The notes under the pieces are model-generated. The model worked only from the letters and a program-made list of their open reading frames with translations, had not been told where the DNA came from and did not search any database. Shown in pieces: positions 1 to 20,200 of a DNA stretch of 64,000 nt (the first letter of the stretch is position 1; each line of letters begins with the position of its first letter). The DNA is from Agelaius tricolor (taxonomy: Eukaryota > Chordata > Aves > Passeriformes > Icteridae): assembly GCA_023055355.1 (NCBI GenBank), contig JALJCS010000015.1:21813516-21877515 (forward strand), written 5' to 3'. Both the position numbers and the translations under genes were made by a program.

Positions 1-639
1 CTGTGATTTACTTGTTCAAAGACAGAGACAGGAAGTATTGGTCTGTTGGAGACGCGTTCAGTGTTTTACTAGAGTGTTTGCTGCTAAAAAGTGAAGTACG
101 AGCTTAAGATACCACAGAAGTGAGTCAATCTTATTTAATTTCTGTTGCTATAATGAGAAATCTTAAAAATACTTTGTGTCACTTCACTCCTGCTCAAAGT
201 ACTGTAGCTGAACTTGGTCAGCATCATCTTCTGGGTTCCTGTTTTCACTGCAACAAATACCAGTCAGCAGAACAGAGCAATAGGAAGTTGAGGATGCCAG
301 TATTAATCTTCTCCACTGTTTAGGCTTCTCTTTATAATTATTTATTATATTATTTTTGGCTTCCTTGTTTCTGGCTACTTCTGGTATCATTGCTGTGCTA
401 AGGGAGGGAATGATGTCGTTTGGCTTGCCATGGACCAAGAGCTCTGACCTGGTTCATTGCCCTCCCTGGGAACTTGGAGGGTAAAGTGGTAGGAGCAAGT
501 AATGAACTGCCTTGTATGTCTCCAGTTTGAGGCAGCTGGGAGCTGCAGCACAATCACTGCTGAACACCACAACCAGATTTATTGACTGTCCCACATAAAT
601 AAATAATCACAGGGACAATGAGTGCAGCATGATGACGAT

Positions 640-930
640 AGAGCAGTACTGTAGAAAAGAACTGGAGGTTACTGTGAATGACAAACTGAACTCAAGTCCA
701 CAATGTCATCCTGTTGCGAAAAAACTAACATTTCTAGGGTGTATGAACAGGAATGTCACATGTAGGACGTGTGAAGAAATTCTTCTGCCCCCACTTCAGA
801 CTGGCTTGGCCCCAGTCTTGCACACTGTGTTTCCAGAGGCAAGTGGATCAGCTGGAGGGGATTCAGAAGAAAGCAAAAGAAATATCTAGAAATACAACCT
901 CTGAGAAAAAGATTGATCACAGACATCTCA
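640..930 (+). mobile_element. Old degenerate CR1 LINE fragment
   Basis: Read on the + strand, this matches the body of CR1-type elements upstream of their 3' end: a segment resembling 'aaactgaact...caatgtcatcctgttgc', then 'agggtgtatgaacaggaatgt', then a region matching the usual 'gtggacaaattggagaggattcag' segment. The frame is broken and diverged, so it is an inactive relic. The edges are approximate and the identification rests on recall of CR1 sequences. Confidence 0.6.
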
Positions 931-3780
931 TTTCAAATAACAAGCATCTCTTAACAGCTGCAAGCTTGTTAATAGAGAGGTGTCTAGACAACTTGCAAAC
1001 TTGTAAAAAACTCTTGTCAAGAGCAGGGAAATATTTTGTTCACTCTGTTTGCTGTTGGCATGGTCAGAAAACAGAGAGCTTAGCTTGAAGCAAAAGGGAT
1101 TTATTTTAGGCACCCTCAACGTTTCTCACACACACTCCAACTCCACCATTTTATAAGGAGATGAACAGTTATTGCAGGAGTGGATGAGTCAGAAGATGGT
1201 AGGTTTCCATCACTGGGGCTGTAATTCAGTCATGAGAAGGCTGGCCTGTCTGTGTTCTTGTGAGAAGGAAGTGCTGGTGCTGCCCACAGCACTCACTATA
1301 ACTGCACAGTGTCATCTCACCCCACAAAGCCACTGTGCCCCTTTCCGCACCACCCCCATTAGCTGGTCACTGTCCCAGTGGCTGCAAGGCCATTGGAGGA
1401 CAGCTGCTATGACATATCATGCAACAGCTCAAGTCTCTGAAGTCGTAAGTCAAACACAGGATATGCACTTACCTGGATAATATTTACCTGGATGTAAACA
1501 GACACAAGTCTGGACAAGATGGTTTTTTTCACTGTGCCTGCACTCAGGAGCCAGTAACACTCACACTTTGTGGAACATTCTTCTCAGCATCTGTAACAGG
1601 AATTGCAAGTCTTTCATCGTGGCTGATGGGCCTGTAGCTCACTGATGCTTCCAACTCCCCGCAAACCTGGAGTGCACTCTGTGTCTGTCAATGTGCTGGC
1701 TATGGACTCAGTGCCCAGGCTGAGCAAGCAAAGGCTCCTGTACCTGCTGGACTCTGTACCCTCCCAGCACCACAGTGGTCAGAGGCTGGGTAGTGCAGTC
1801 TACTGCTGAAAGGAGTAGACATAAATTGCTGGAAATTAAAGCAAAAAAAAATTTTTTGGGGGGGTAGGTAACAAGTGAAGTGATTTGTTACCGACCCTGG
1901 TGGATTTTTATGCAGAGTACTAGTTGGCTGTCTGTCCCTGCACCTCCCAGTGCACCCTGAATTGGCAAAACTGTCCTTGTGTATGACCTACCTGCAGTCT
2001 GACAGAGACAGGTTTGTCAGTGCAGCAGTGCTTGAGCCTGTGCTCTCCTCAAGCAGCTGTTTGTCAGTCCCACTTTGTGTCTGCAGCTCAGTCTGGAAGC
2101 TGAATTGCTTGGTCTTAATGGCTTCACCTCTGCTCACAGAAATGGGACTCTGGGAGCCTTGGTACCAGAGAAAGGCAGTGCCATAAAAAATGCTGAAGTT
2201 ATCACTAGTTTCTCCTTCCAGTGGGAAGAGATAAAAATCAATTGCTCAAGGTACACAAGAAAGAGGCAGCTGAAGAGGTATGCTCAAGATACCTGTGATG
2301 TTGACCTGCTGGAACAGAGAAGCAAACTACAGAGGGTGGAGGCAAGTGAGTGGGGTGAGGTGTTAGTGGGGAGCATAGGGGCCTGACAGTGCAGAGAGAT
2401 GGCAGCCTTGCTGGCAGAAATGCATCCTGCAGGGTATGGCTGCCTCTTTCACCGCACCATAGAAGGATGGCTTGGCCATATTTCTAGAACACTAATTGCT
2501 GAGTTGTGTGTTCATGCTTTTGTCCTGTGAAACACTGCACAACAAGGGGTGGGAGGATAGGGGCTGCATACCCCATGTGAAAGTGTCTGGAGGAGGACTG
2601 GGGTCATTCAGTGAGAGGAGAAGGGCATTGTAATAGCAGGAGAGACCCACAGATGCCGTTGTACACGTCTGTCCTCACCCTGCTTCTCACCAGGTTCTCA
2701 ACATTATGTAACCGAGCCTCCTATGTCTCCAGAGCCACATTTTTCCCCACCTTGGCAACAGACTTCGACTGTGGCCTTCCCTGAACCCCACTGCTGTGTG
2801 CAGTATGACGGGTAGGGCTCCAGTTGCGTCACTTTGGGGACTGTTGCTAGGCAGAACATACAGCATCGTCCTTGAGGCCTCCCAATGCCATGTTTAACCC
2901 TGCCAGGGCTGCAGCATGACAAGACATGGGGCTAGCTGAGGGAAGTGAGAAAATAACCCATAGGTGCTTGGAGAGGGCCTGCATAAACTTCCAAAGGTTA
3001 CTCATGTCAGGTTTCAGTCAAAAGAAGAGAGAAATTTTGCAGCCCTCAGCAGAAGACAGTCCAAACAGCTTCAATACAAGATGTTGCTCTGTGAAAGGGT
3101 TTTGAAAGGTGCTATTCCTTGTCCAAAGGCCTTGGGGCTAGTTGGAATGAGAAGTCTGCCCTCCAGTCTGGGCCTAAGGATCCCGGCTAGACCTGCTGAG
3201 CACACTCCACCGCCTTCCAACCTGTCTCCAGCCTGAATCCTTGGCCCTCGTGGCCTCAGAAGTGCCCATTGCAATAGTGTGGTCAACACAGGTCGTGGCT
3301 CCCCAGCAGTGTCAGCCCAGCTACAGCAGTGAGGGAAGGGGCTACTCATGTCACCTGGGGAGCTGCAGCCTTTCTGATGGTTGTGTAGTGAGCATGGGTT
3401 GAATGCAAGGTCCTTTGTCCTCCAACTCCAGCGCAGGTATAAACAGGTAAAATTCACAGTGACCACTGGCCTCTGCACTGAAGGCATCAGCAGTGTGTTT
3501 GCTCGAAGGTTGGCAAGTCCCTCTTGTCCCTGAGCAACTCTTCAGTCTCTGGCCATTTGCTGCCATGGCAATACCCTTGAAAGGTAAGGAAGAGTGCAGA
3601 TGTCTCTCATTTATCCTAGCCATGGAGGAATTGAGGCAGGAAGTCATAGGTTCACATCACTTAGCAAAAGTGGCCTTCTGGGAATGGTATCATCTGTGGT
3701 TTGCAATACCATCAAAGAGGGAAGAATTGCCTAATTTCTGCTGGCTGCCAGAATTATGAGTTTACTTGGGTCTTGCAGCA

Positions 3781-3809
3781 ACCAAAAAAAAAAAAGAAAA
3801 AAAACAAAC

Positions 3810-3849
<40 letters not shown>
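3781..3849. repeat. Poly-A low-complexity tract
   Basis: Nearly pure A over about 70 bases, with a few G and C interruptions in the first half. No retroposed gene body or target-site duplication is obvious beside it, so I call it a simple repeat rather than a processed copy. Confidence 0.9.
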
Positions 3850-3851
<2 letters not shown>

Positions 3852-4828
3852 AAAAAACCTCCAAACCAATGACAACTTGAGCTCCTGGTGCCTCCAAAGC
3901 ACTGGCTAGGGAAATGCTTTCTTCCCTTTAGTTTATTGAGGAAGATACCTTCCAATTGTAATCAATTGTAATGAAGCCACAAACTGGTGTTTGTCAGCTG
4001 GTGCGCTGGGATCCCAGAAACTCTTAGGTCAGGACAGACTGATGGTGTCCTCAAGCTTTACGGTCCATCAATCCACTCTCAGTGAATTACAAGGTGCTAG
4101 TGCTGGAATACCCGGACTCTGCAGATTTGCCCCCAGCAGTGTTTGCAGACTGAGGAAAGTGGTGACAAAGGATGGCAGCCTAGGCATGCCAGGAAGCCAA
4201 GCTGTGTCCTTAGGCTGCCTCCAGAAAGAGTTAATGCAGAGCCATGTTCCAGGTGTTTGAAGTGACTACAATTGCAAAGGGGAGGAGAGGTCATTTTTGG
4301 GTGGAGAGAGCAGCCCTCTCTGTGGGCCAATGGCTAAATGATTCAGTCTCAACGCCCAGTTTTGGGGATTATTTCATGGGCAAAAATTCACAGGACTTTC
4401 CTCTCAAGGGGATTTGTCCTGGATGAAAACTAGGGACTGGACCCCCAGGCTTGTTGGTGTCTTCCTGTCTGTGCTGTAGAAGGTAAGGTGCTGTGTTTTG
4501 GTGCCTTGTTTCTTTCAGGTGGGTAGTGGGGAGTTCTTCCCAGGCTGCCTACACTGAAGGTATCTATTGTGCCTGTGTCTACAGCTCCCCTTTTTAGAAG
4601 AGCCATATTTCAGGGTGGTGTAAGGGCTCTGCTAGGATAGACTGTGTATTTGGGACACAGCCCAACTGTTGAATTGAGATACGTGGCTCATTTCTAGACT
4701 CAGTTTTTTGTGCAGCCCCGCTGGATATTTCTTCAGCTGACTTTCTTCTGGTGGAAAGGAAATGCAGAAGGTTTCAGCAGAAAAGCTGAAGTCTTGCTTT
4801 GTGACCCTGTTAGATCAGCCTGGGTTGT

Positions 4829-4834
4829 TATAAA
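4829..4834 (+). promoter_or_regulatory. Candidate TATA box for TAT
   Basis: TATAAA lies about 1.27 kb upstream of the TAT start codon, a plausible distance for a liver-specific TATA promoter with a non-coding first exon. A possible donor (CTAG|GTGCAA) follows about 60 bases downstream. A six-base match is weak evidence, and other TATAAA matches exist (for example near 3439). Confidence 0.25.
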
Positions 4835-6100
4835 TGGCCTAATAATGCATTGCTGGTAGAGTAACTGCAGCAGCATGGGGCATCTCTAGGTGCAAACTTC
4901 ACTGAAACCGTGAGAAATTTGTTCAGATAGCAAATCCTGTCTGAACCAAGTAACACTACAGCCCTCCTGGCTCAGTCTCTGCATCAAGGAAGGGGAAGCT
5001 GTGCTCTATCTGCGAGTGTGGGGCTATGCAACTACCATCAGGAAAGGGCCACTGTTTACTGACTTGCTTTTCAGTGGAGCAGAGAAATAGGACAGAATAG
5101 GAAGCATAAGCAGTTTGTGGCAGGATTACAAGGGAGTGTGCCAGTATTAGGAAGAACAGACTGTGGCTCAGGAGGTCTGCCTCTTCTGTGGCCCATCCCT
5201 GAGCTGCAGGTGGAAATCCCTGAGTCATCATCAGTTTGTAAGTTAGGCTTTTTCTGCCTGATCTAGCTTGTGTTCTGGGTATAACATGCTGGGATGTGTA
5301 AGTTGCTTTTGTGTCCATTTTTGGGCCTTGGAGGCAGCTGTTCTTCTGCTGTGCCTTGCTTTTTACTCAGGTTGAACTACAGACTCTTTGGGGCACTGCC
5401 TCCTGGATTTCCCTCTTGGCCATACCAGTCTTGCTCCATTTCCTAAGCATTGCCTTTTGCTCTAGGCTCTCTGGGCTGGGCTGTTCTCTGCTGACAGAAG
5501 TAAGTGTCTAACCTCTATCCTGCCACTGCCCAGTGCATCCTGATAACATTGAAGAAGAACTACCTTCTTGGCATCTGATATTTGATTTGTAGTGCTGCAT
5601 TTCTGTCTGTAGACTGGAGGATCATACTGCATATGAACACACATAGTGGGCCAGCCCTTGTGTTTGCAGGCTGAGGTGTACAAGTTGATAGCTGGGGGGA
5701 GAAAGTGGGTGACCTGGTCCTTCTGTCAGTGGACTATTGAATCTGCAGTCATGCAGTGACTACAACATGCTGCTAATTCTTGGCTTCTGGCTTTAGCGGG
5801 GCTTTTTCCTCCTCAGTGCAGGAGGCCCATGCTAGGCACAGGTGCAGCTAACACACAGAAGTGCCTTAATCTTTCCCACTGTATTGCTCTCTCACCTATG
5901 CATGGGGTTTCACTACATCCTGGCACCAAATAGGGCCCTACTTGCTGCTGCTGCTTTGTCCATAGGCAGTAAGTAGTGTCTACAGCTTTTGGAAGTTTTA
6001 CTTATGGGCTGCATCCCCAAATGCATCTCCAGACAATATTCCTTGTTTGACACGTGTTAACTAAACCCAGGAAATTCACTTTGCACTGACAGCTCTCAGG

Positions 6101-13516
<7,416 letters not shown>

Positions 13517-14032
13517 CTACAGCTGGCCCCCTGCCTCTGTCAGGCTAGACCTTGTACGAGGCAGCAGCTGGGCAGGCAAGGCTGCTTCCAGCCAGCCCCA
13601 CCTCTCCCTGCCTGTAAGCAGCCACTGTCCTGTTGCTTCACTTTTTGTGCTCCACAGACGACCCAGCATTATGGAAAGAGAAAGACACTTCTCTCTCCTC
13701 CTCCACTAGAGCTTGCACATCCTCTTGCTTCCAGTCCCCCATGTCTCTGTAGACTCAGCATCTGTGCCCTGTGTTGGTCTGTGCTACCTGTGAACCAGCT
13801 GCAAGCAGGGACAAAAGGTTGTCCCTGGGTCGGGCCCTGTGGCAAGGGCCCAGTTGGCCTGTGGCTCCTGTGTTGGCCACACTTCCCCTTGGGGACAGGA
13901 GAAGACTGCTGTCCTGGAGGATAAGAGAAAAGTACCCACCTCTCACTTCCCTGTGTTACCTTAGGAGGCCAGAGCTCTTTATACTGAGCCCTTTGTGTGA
14001 TAAAGGGAGTAAGTTATTGTAACTTTTTTATT

Positions 14033-14038
14033 AATAAA
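14033..14038 (+). terminator. TAT: TAT polyadenylation signal
   Basis: AATAAA in an AT-rich patch 517 bases after the TAT stop codon. It is the first canonical hexamer downstream of the coding region, so the 3' UTR is probably about 540 bases long. Confidence 0.75.
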
Positions 14039-15494
14039 AATTCTGACATGGCAGTCCTGCACTGTCCTACTGTTGCGCTAGGTTAGGCTTGGTCACTGTT
14101 TGGGTCACCTTTGCTCACCTCATGGTATTGCAGTGCACCAGGCATGTGCCTGCATGCCCAGAGCCATCCTGTGTGCCAGCGGGGATATGGTGGGAGTGAT
14201 TCAGACCCCCAAAAAAACCCACCAACCCTTAGAGCAGGATGGGCCCTGAAAGCTTGACACCAATTGGAGCCAGCCCCTCCTGCCCTGATGATGTTGGCAG
14301 CTTGCTGTGGCAGCCTGTCCACTCCCCACAGAACAGTCATGTCTGCACCTTCTCCTTGGCCCTCACAGCCTCCCCCAGTGTGGACCCCAGCAGAGCAGTG
14401 AGTGCTGTGCTTGCTGCTGCCAGCCATGCCTAAATACTCAAGGCTTGGCATGCCTTTCCTGCTGTAGTGGTGAATCATGGGGTGGCACCCCACGGCTCAT
14501 ACTATATGTGGTGTTTGTGACATGCCAGTGGTACCAGGGTTACTGATTGCTGAATACGTCAGCTCCATAAAGTAATAAGGAACTGGTGGCCTGTTGTCTG
14601 TTTATTCAGTGGAAATGGGAGGAGATGATAATGCCCATTGCAACACGTGTTCTGGTCAGATGTTCAGGTGAGATGTTCCATTTCTGGAACTATCAGAGAG
14701 GCAACTTGTGGAGTGCCTTACATTGCCACCTGCAGCTCTGTTCACGTGTCCTCCCACAGGGTTGGGATGCACAGGTCAACCCTGCTTCCCCAGTGACAGG
14801 AACCAGCTCTAGATTACACCTGTCCAGTCCTGCCAGGTTCCATAATGGTCTCTTTATCTCCCCTTACCTTGCCTAGTACAAAGTCTGGGTACCACTACTC
14901 CATTAGAGGGGAGGGCTAAATGAGAAAGATAGCAGTGTATGGAAAAGTCTTTGACATATCAGCTGGGTGTCCATGCTACATCTTTTCCTTTCACAGAAAG
15001 CAATCCCAGAACAAAAAGAGAGGGAAGCTGGGGCTATGAGTGAATGGTACACAGCTTCAGAGATTTCATGCCATTAGACCTTCAAATAGAGCTGAATAAC
15101 CAGAACTGCTTAAGAAAAGACATTGACAAGTAACAAGCAGGGTGGTGTATGAAGGGTCTGTTGGACCAGGAGACCTTTACAGCATGATGTTGCTGCATTG
15201 TTATGCCATCTTGAACCTACTACAGCTTTCATGTACCATCTGCTTCCTTCAACTCTTCTCCATGTACCTTAGTACCTTAGGTTCTGTGGCTTTAATTCCC
15301 ATTACTAATAAACAGATCCTGGTTTTAGAGAAAGCTGATCCTTTGAGATCACTCTTCCTTCAGGAACCCCTTTTCTTTCAGAAAAAAAAAGAGATGTCTG
15401 TTAATATGCAAATATTCTGCAATAATTAACACAATCCTGTTTCTTTTTGACCCAGCCACATTTGACTGAGAAGGCTGAGAGAGCCAGAGACATA

Positions 15495-15497
<3 letters not shown>

Positions 15498-15536
<39 letters not shown>
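15498..15536. repeat. (AT)n microsatellite
   Basis: An uninterrupted AT dinucleotide repeat of 39 bases, likely length-polymorphic. It lies downstream of TAT with no overlapping gene. Confidence 0.97.
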
Positions 15537-15545
<9 letters not shown>

Positions 15546-18500
15546 TCTCAGGATATCTTCAGGATATCTTGATTTCTCAAAGCCACATCCTTCATTGTCA
15601 TCTTTTGTAAACATATCCTTTTGACCACACCTAGGTTTTCCCTGAGGCAATAGCAAACTAGCATTAAACCACAAATGTGCTAGTATCATTTTTCAGGTAT
15701 TATACTCACAGATGCTTTGCGTCACAGTGTGGGCATAGGTTAGAGCACCCTGCCAGCCATACAAACTAGCCTAAGTTGGAGTTTGGAGGTACTCTGTGCC
15801 AAAGGAAACCCCTGCAGCATTGAGACCAAGGAAGAAGTCAAGACAGATCTGAAGCTGCTCTTTGGAGGTGCTCAGACAAGATCTGCAGAGCTTTAGCAGA
15901 GCTGCCCAGTGGCCTTATAACTGATTGTGGGAAAAAAAGGGAAGATTGGCAAGGAGGATTGTAAATACACTCAAGTGTCTTGCAGGTGAAGTGTAGAAAA
16001 CCACATATATTATACTAATTGTTGTTTAGTCTTGTGTGTTTGGTAAGTGGTACATCTGTCTTTATATAACATAGGCCTGTGCTAGACTTAGAACCATCCT
16101 ATTGAACATGCTTGACATTCCTGCTTTGCTGTGGTAAAGATCAAATCTCAATGGTAAACTGTGCCTGCAATAATCCCTGATATACATGTGAAAACAGCAG
16201 GTTTGGTGATCCTTGAGCATGGACTAGACTCCACAGTGCTGGCATCCCTGTTTGTATGTCTCTGCCTGGGTCCTGCTTTGAGGATTCCCTGGTTGGTGAG
16301 GTAATGGAAATAAATTTACTGTGCATTTCATCTGTGTTTTTGTGGTTGTTACTGCATGCTGCCTGTGCCAGCTCACACACCCATCCACAGCCATCCTCCC
16401 TGTCTTAGCTGGGGAGCAGCAGTGCTATACCCTGGCACAGGCTTGCATTGTGTGTCTGCCCTTTTCTGTGCTGTCTGGGCTGGCCATGTTTAGGATTAGG
16501 GTGATTTACTTCAGATATGGGGACCTAGGCAAGGAGGCAGCCTCATGCCTAGGGCTCTCTTTGGGAAATTAAGGAACTTCTCAGCTTTAAGTGTACTAGT
16601 CCTCAATTTCCAAAGGGGCTGGCAGTAGGTTCAATCCTGACAGGGAAACCGGCACTGCAGGCAAGCTGGGATAAATTGCACCTGCCAGCAATGAGATCAT
16701 CAGTTCCCCCAGGTTTTAGGAATCTCAGTGTAGCCTGGCTCCTGGCACTGGCCTCACCCACTCCCTCTTCCAGTAGCCCTTACTGCCTTCAGCTGGTCTG
16801 TAGACCAAAGGGGAGGTCCCTCAGGGTCCTCCTTGGGGACATGGCCTTTGGCTGCAAGAGCCTGTCTACACTAGCCTGTCCTCTACCATCATGTAGCCAT
16901 GCTGTACGCCAGCAGTGGAAAGATGTGGTTTTCACTGATTTGGACCAAGGATGGTTCCAAGGAAGCAGTCTGGGGGATGATCGTGGAGGCCCTGGTGAAT
17001 CAGAGCCCAGCCTTTCCGGGAGCTCAGGTAAGGCCTGAGCAGTGCATGGCAGTGGAAGCCCAAGGGGAGGTGTCTGTGAAAAACTTTGTATGTGAGGCCT
17101 AGCACATAACCTTGTTCTCGTGGGGCATGCTGCTTTGTCAGGGGCCAAAGGAGCTGACCTGCTCTGATGGCATTACCCACCAGAGGCACAGGTTTCCACA
17201 AGCATGAGAAGTGGCCAGGAAGAGACCGTGGATGTGAGAGGAGGTGGTAGCAGTGGGCTGGGAGACAGTACTTACTCGAGGTGAATGGGAGGGATTTTGT
17301 AAACCAGACTGTGAGAGTGTAGAGGAGCTCCGCAGGAGAAGGAAGGCTTAGCATGGTCAAAGTCATACCATTGACAGGACAGCCACACAAGACACATCCT
17401 CAGCAGGGTTCCAGTAGCTAGAAGGCACCTACCAAGCCAGCTAAACTTAAAAACCAGTCACAACAAGATTGAGTCTGTGTGTTCTACACTAGCCTTCAGC
17501 CTCGGTCCCTAGCACTGGGGAGAGCCTCCTGAAGGGCAGAAGCACTGGAATCTTCCTCATGGTTTGGCTGTCTGGAATGGGCTCTTACAGTGCTGGGAGC
17601 CCAGATCAATACCAGCCCTTTGCTTTGTCATATGTTGTCTTTGTTTTCCTTATTTGTCTTGGGTCAGTGTTCCCTGAAGCTTTGCCAAAGCAAAGAGGTG
17701 TTGTCAATGAGTCTGAATGAGTTATTTCCTGGATACCTGACAGAAATAGTTGGTGCTAGCACAGGGTCTTCTGCACTGCATGGGCTATGCATGCTTCAGG
17801 TCTGTTTGTTGCTGTTGTTTCTCTCCACTCTAAACTAGCTGTTCTGCTCCCCCTTCAGTTCCTGTGCTGATTTCCAGTTTTAGACTGCCTATGTACATAA
17901 AGAAGGCAGAAGCTGACCAGTGAAATTATTTCAAAAGTTGAATAGATTCATTTTTTTCTTACTATTTTTCCCATTTCTGTAATGTGTTGGCTAAGTATTA
18001 TGTGACCTCTTTCTTTCTCTCGTGTTTTCCTGTTCCCCCACCACTTGATATTAGAGTGCTGCATTACAATGAAGGCAAGAAATGATACTGCAACTGTGCA
18101 AGGGCAAGAGAGGGAGAAGGTCAGCCACTATCCTTGCTCTTGCCTGACACAACTTTGGGTTCTTGTGTGCCAATTCAGACAAGTCTATTTATCTCAAACT
18201 GCCTCTAAATAAAAATATAACTTTAAAACTTACTTCAAACACAAGAAAAAAGCCACAGGCGCATCAGCCTGTCCTTGCTGCCATATAGGACACCATATCA
18301 ATAATTTGTCTCATTTTTCATCGTTCTGGAAGGCATATGGGGCAACATCTGCTCTAGCTCAGAAAGAACTTGCTCTGACTGGAATTTAACATAGGCATTG
18401 CACCTCTGCTCCTATGCATTCTCGAGCTTCTCTCACTGCTGCATTCTTTCCATCCTCTATGAATGATGACTTCTAAAGCAACCAGGGTGACTGTATACAG

Positions 18501-19864
18501 CATCCCTACCAAAAAAGACTCTTTTCTGAAAGCAGAATTCTGTTCTGTTGCCTTCATCCCATTGAAAGTAATGAGCAATTGACATAGAGACTTTTTTTTT
18601 TTTTTTTGGTAGGTTACTGTCAAGTTTGTTTACTGCAATGAGCAGGGTTTTTCCTGTGCATTTCAAAACACAATATAGCAGTACTCAAATCCACTGATCA
18701 GCACAGGAGACCATGCATGGCCCTTGCGTGAACAGCGACATTGCAGCTTTGTGTCATACTCAGTGACATTGCAGAACCATAAATTTTCATTTTCCTCTAC
18801 AGCTTCAGAAGTGTAAACTAGAAAACAACTGAAATCCCTCTGCTTTGAAAGGGAAACATTCACCAATGCATAATCACAGCATTGACTCTTACAGCAGGTC
18901 GCCAGCATCATACCTTTGAGATGCTGAAAATGTGAACTATCCCATCACACACCTGAAAGTGATAGAGATTTTGGCAGCATGATTACCATGAGCTGCTTTA
19001 CATATCAGCCTGGTATGAGTTGTGTTCTTCGGGGCATATAACAGCAGATATTAAAGACTGTTATAGGTTGAAGCCTGCAAATAGGGAGAAATTACTCCTG
19101 TGTCTTGATTTAAAAAATTGTGATTATACCAAATACAGTTTTTATTGTAGGTCCACGGCAGAGGAAAGTAGTTCCCACAACATGCAGCTAAATCTACCCA
19201 TATTACCAGGAAATCCTGTTGCTGTCAAAAGTATCTTAAGTTCAAAACAAGACTGGAAAAGTGAATAGAAAAACGTCTAGGTGATATAAAATGCAAAGAC
19301 AAGCTTGATCTGAACTAATTTTAGACAGCTTCTGTCTACTGACAGACAACACTCTCCACTCTTGTCACAGCCAAGAGAAAGAAACAGGATTTTCCAGGGC
19401 ATCACTCACTAGCTTATTTTTAACATCTGCATTCAGAGAGGTGAATCATGTACTCCAGATCCCTGGCTTCAGGGAGGAAATGTTTTTCTTGTTCTCTTCC
19501 CTAGGCATCTCCTCTAGATGATGGCAGAAGACAGGGCACGGGGTTAGTCAAGCCTTAGAGCTGAATCAGGTTTCACTGCCATAGGTATGCCTGGCTCTCT
19601 TATCAGCTGTCAAAAACGTGCTCTCAGGTAGGGAGGCATCTCCAGTGTAAGCACTGTGGAGTTAAACTCTAGTCTACACCACTTGCATTACTCCTCAGCC
19701 TACTTTTGTTGCTTCTGCACTGGGTCAGGTGTGATCTGTTTATGCATGCTTGGGAGCACAGTACATGTTGCTTACTTCAGGGTGTAAGAAATACAGAGTG
19801 TGATTGCATGGGCAGTTCACAGAGATCGCTAGTCTCTGAGTCCACAGAGTGAGGGTAGAAAATA

Positions 19865-20200
19865 GAAATGTGTAATTCCCTGGACGTACTGTAACAGGCC
19901 TTTGTTTTTCCTGTGCTGAGGAGCCCAGAGCTGGATGCAGTATTCCAGGTGGGATCTTGCCAGAACAGAGCAGAGGGGAAGAATCTCCTCCTTCATCCTG
20001 CAGCCCATGCTGTTGGTGACACACAGCCCAGAACATGACTGGTTTCTGGGCTGTTAGCACACATTGCTGGCTCATGTGAAACTTCTTGTCTGCCAACACC
20101 CCCAAAGACCTTCTTCTTAGAGCTGATATCAATCCATTTTCCACATGGCTTGTATTTGTGCTTGGGATTACTCCAACCCCATACGCTTCTGCTTTGCATC
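19865..20200 (-). mobile_element. CR1 LINE fragment, reverse orientation
   Basis: The + strand shows the complement of CR1: 'cccagagctggatgcagtat', 'tccaggtgggatcttgccag', 'acacattgctggctcatgtg', then a 'ccaacacccccaaagacctt' segment. The reverse complement gives the familiar CR1 segment 'cacatgagccagcaatgtg'. The 3' end of the element is absent and the edges are approximate. Confidence 0.85.

Larger units (their letters stand above)
1..6100. other. Upstream flank of TAT, no supported coding gene
   Basis: I found no conserved protein or convincing chain of spliced exons here. Open frames are short and look like chance. The stretch holds a degenerate CR1 copy near 640-930, a short A/T/G homopolymer patch at 1842-1866 and a poly-A tract at 3781-3849. 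The TAT promoter and non-coding first exon should lie in its right-hand part, because the coding start at 6101 sits just after a possible splice acceptor (AG at 6098-6099) and mammalian TAT has a non-coding first exon. I cannot fix the transcription start from sequence alone. Confidence 0.6.

Noticed and set aside
16899..17033. Possible isolated exon ending in a good donor (CAG|GTAAGG)
   Set aside because: The translation matches nothing I recognise, and no neighbouring exon with a compatible phase was found, so one donor is not enough.
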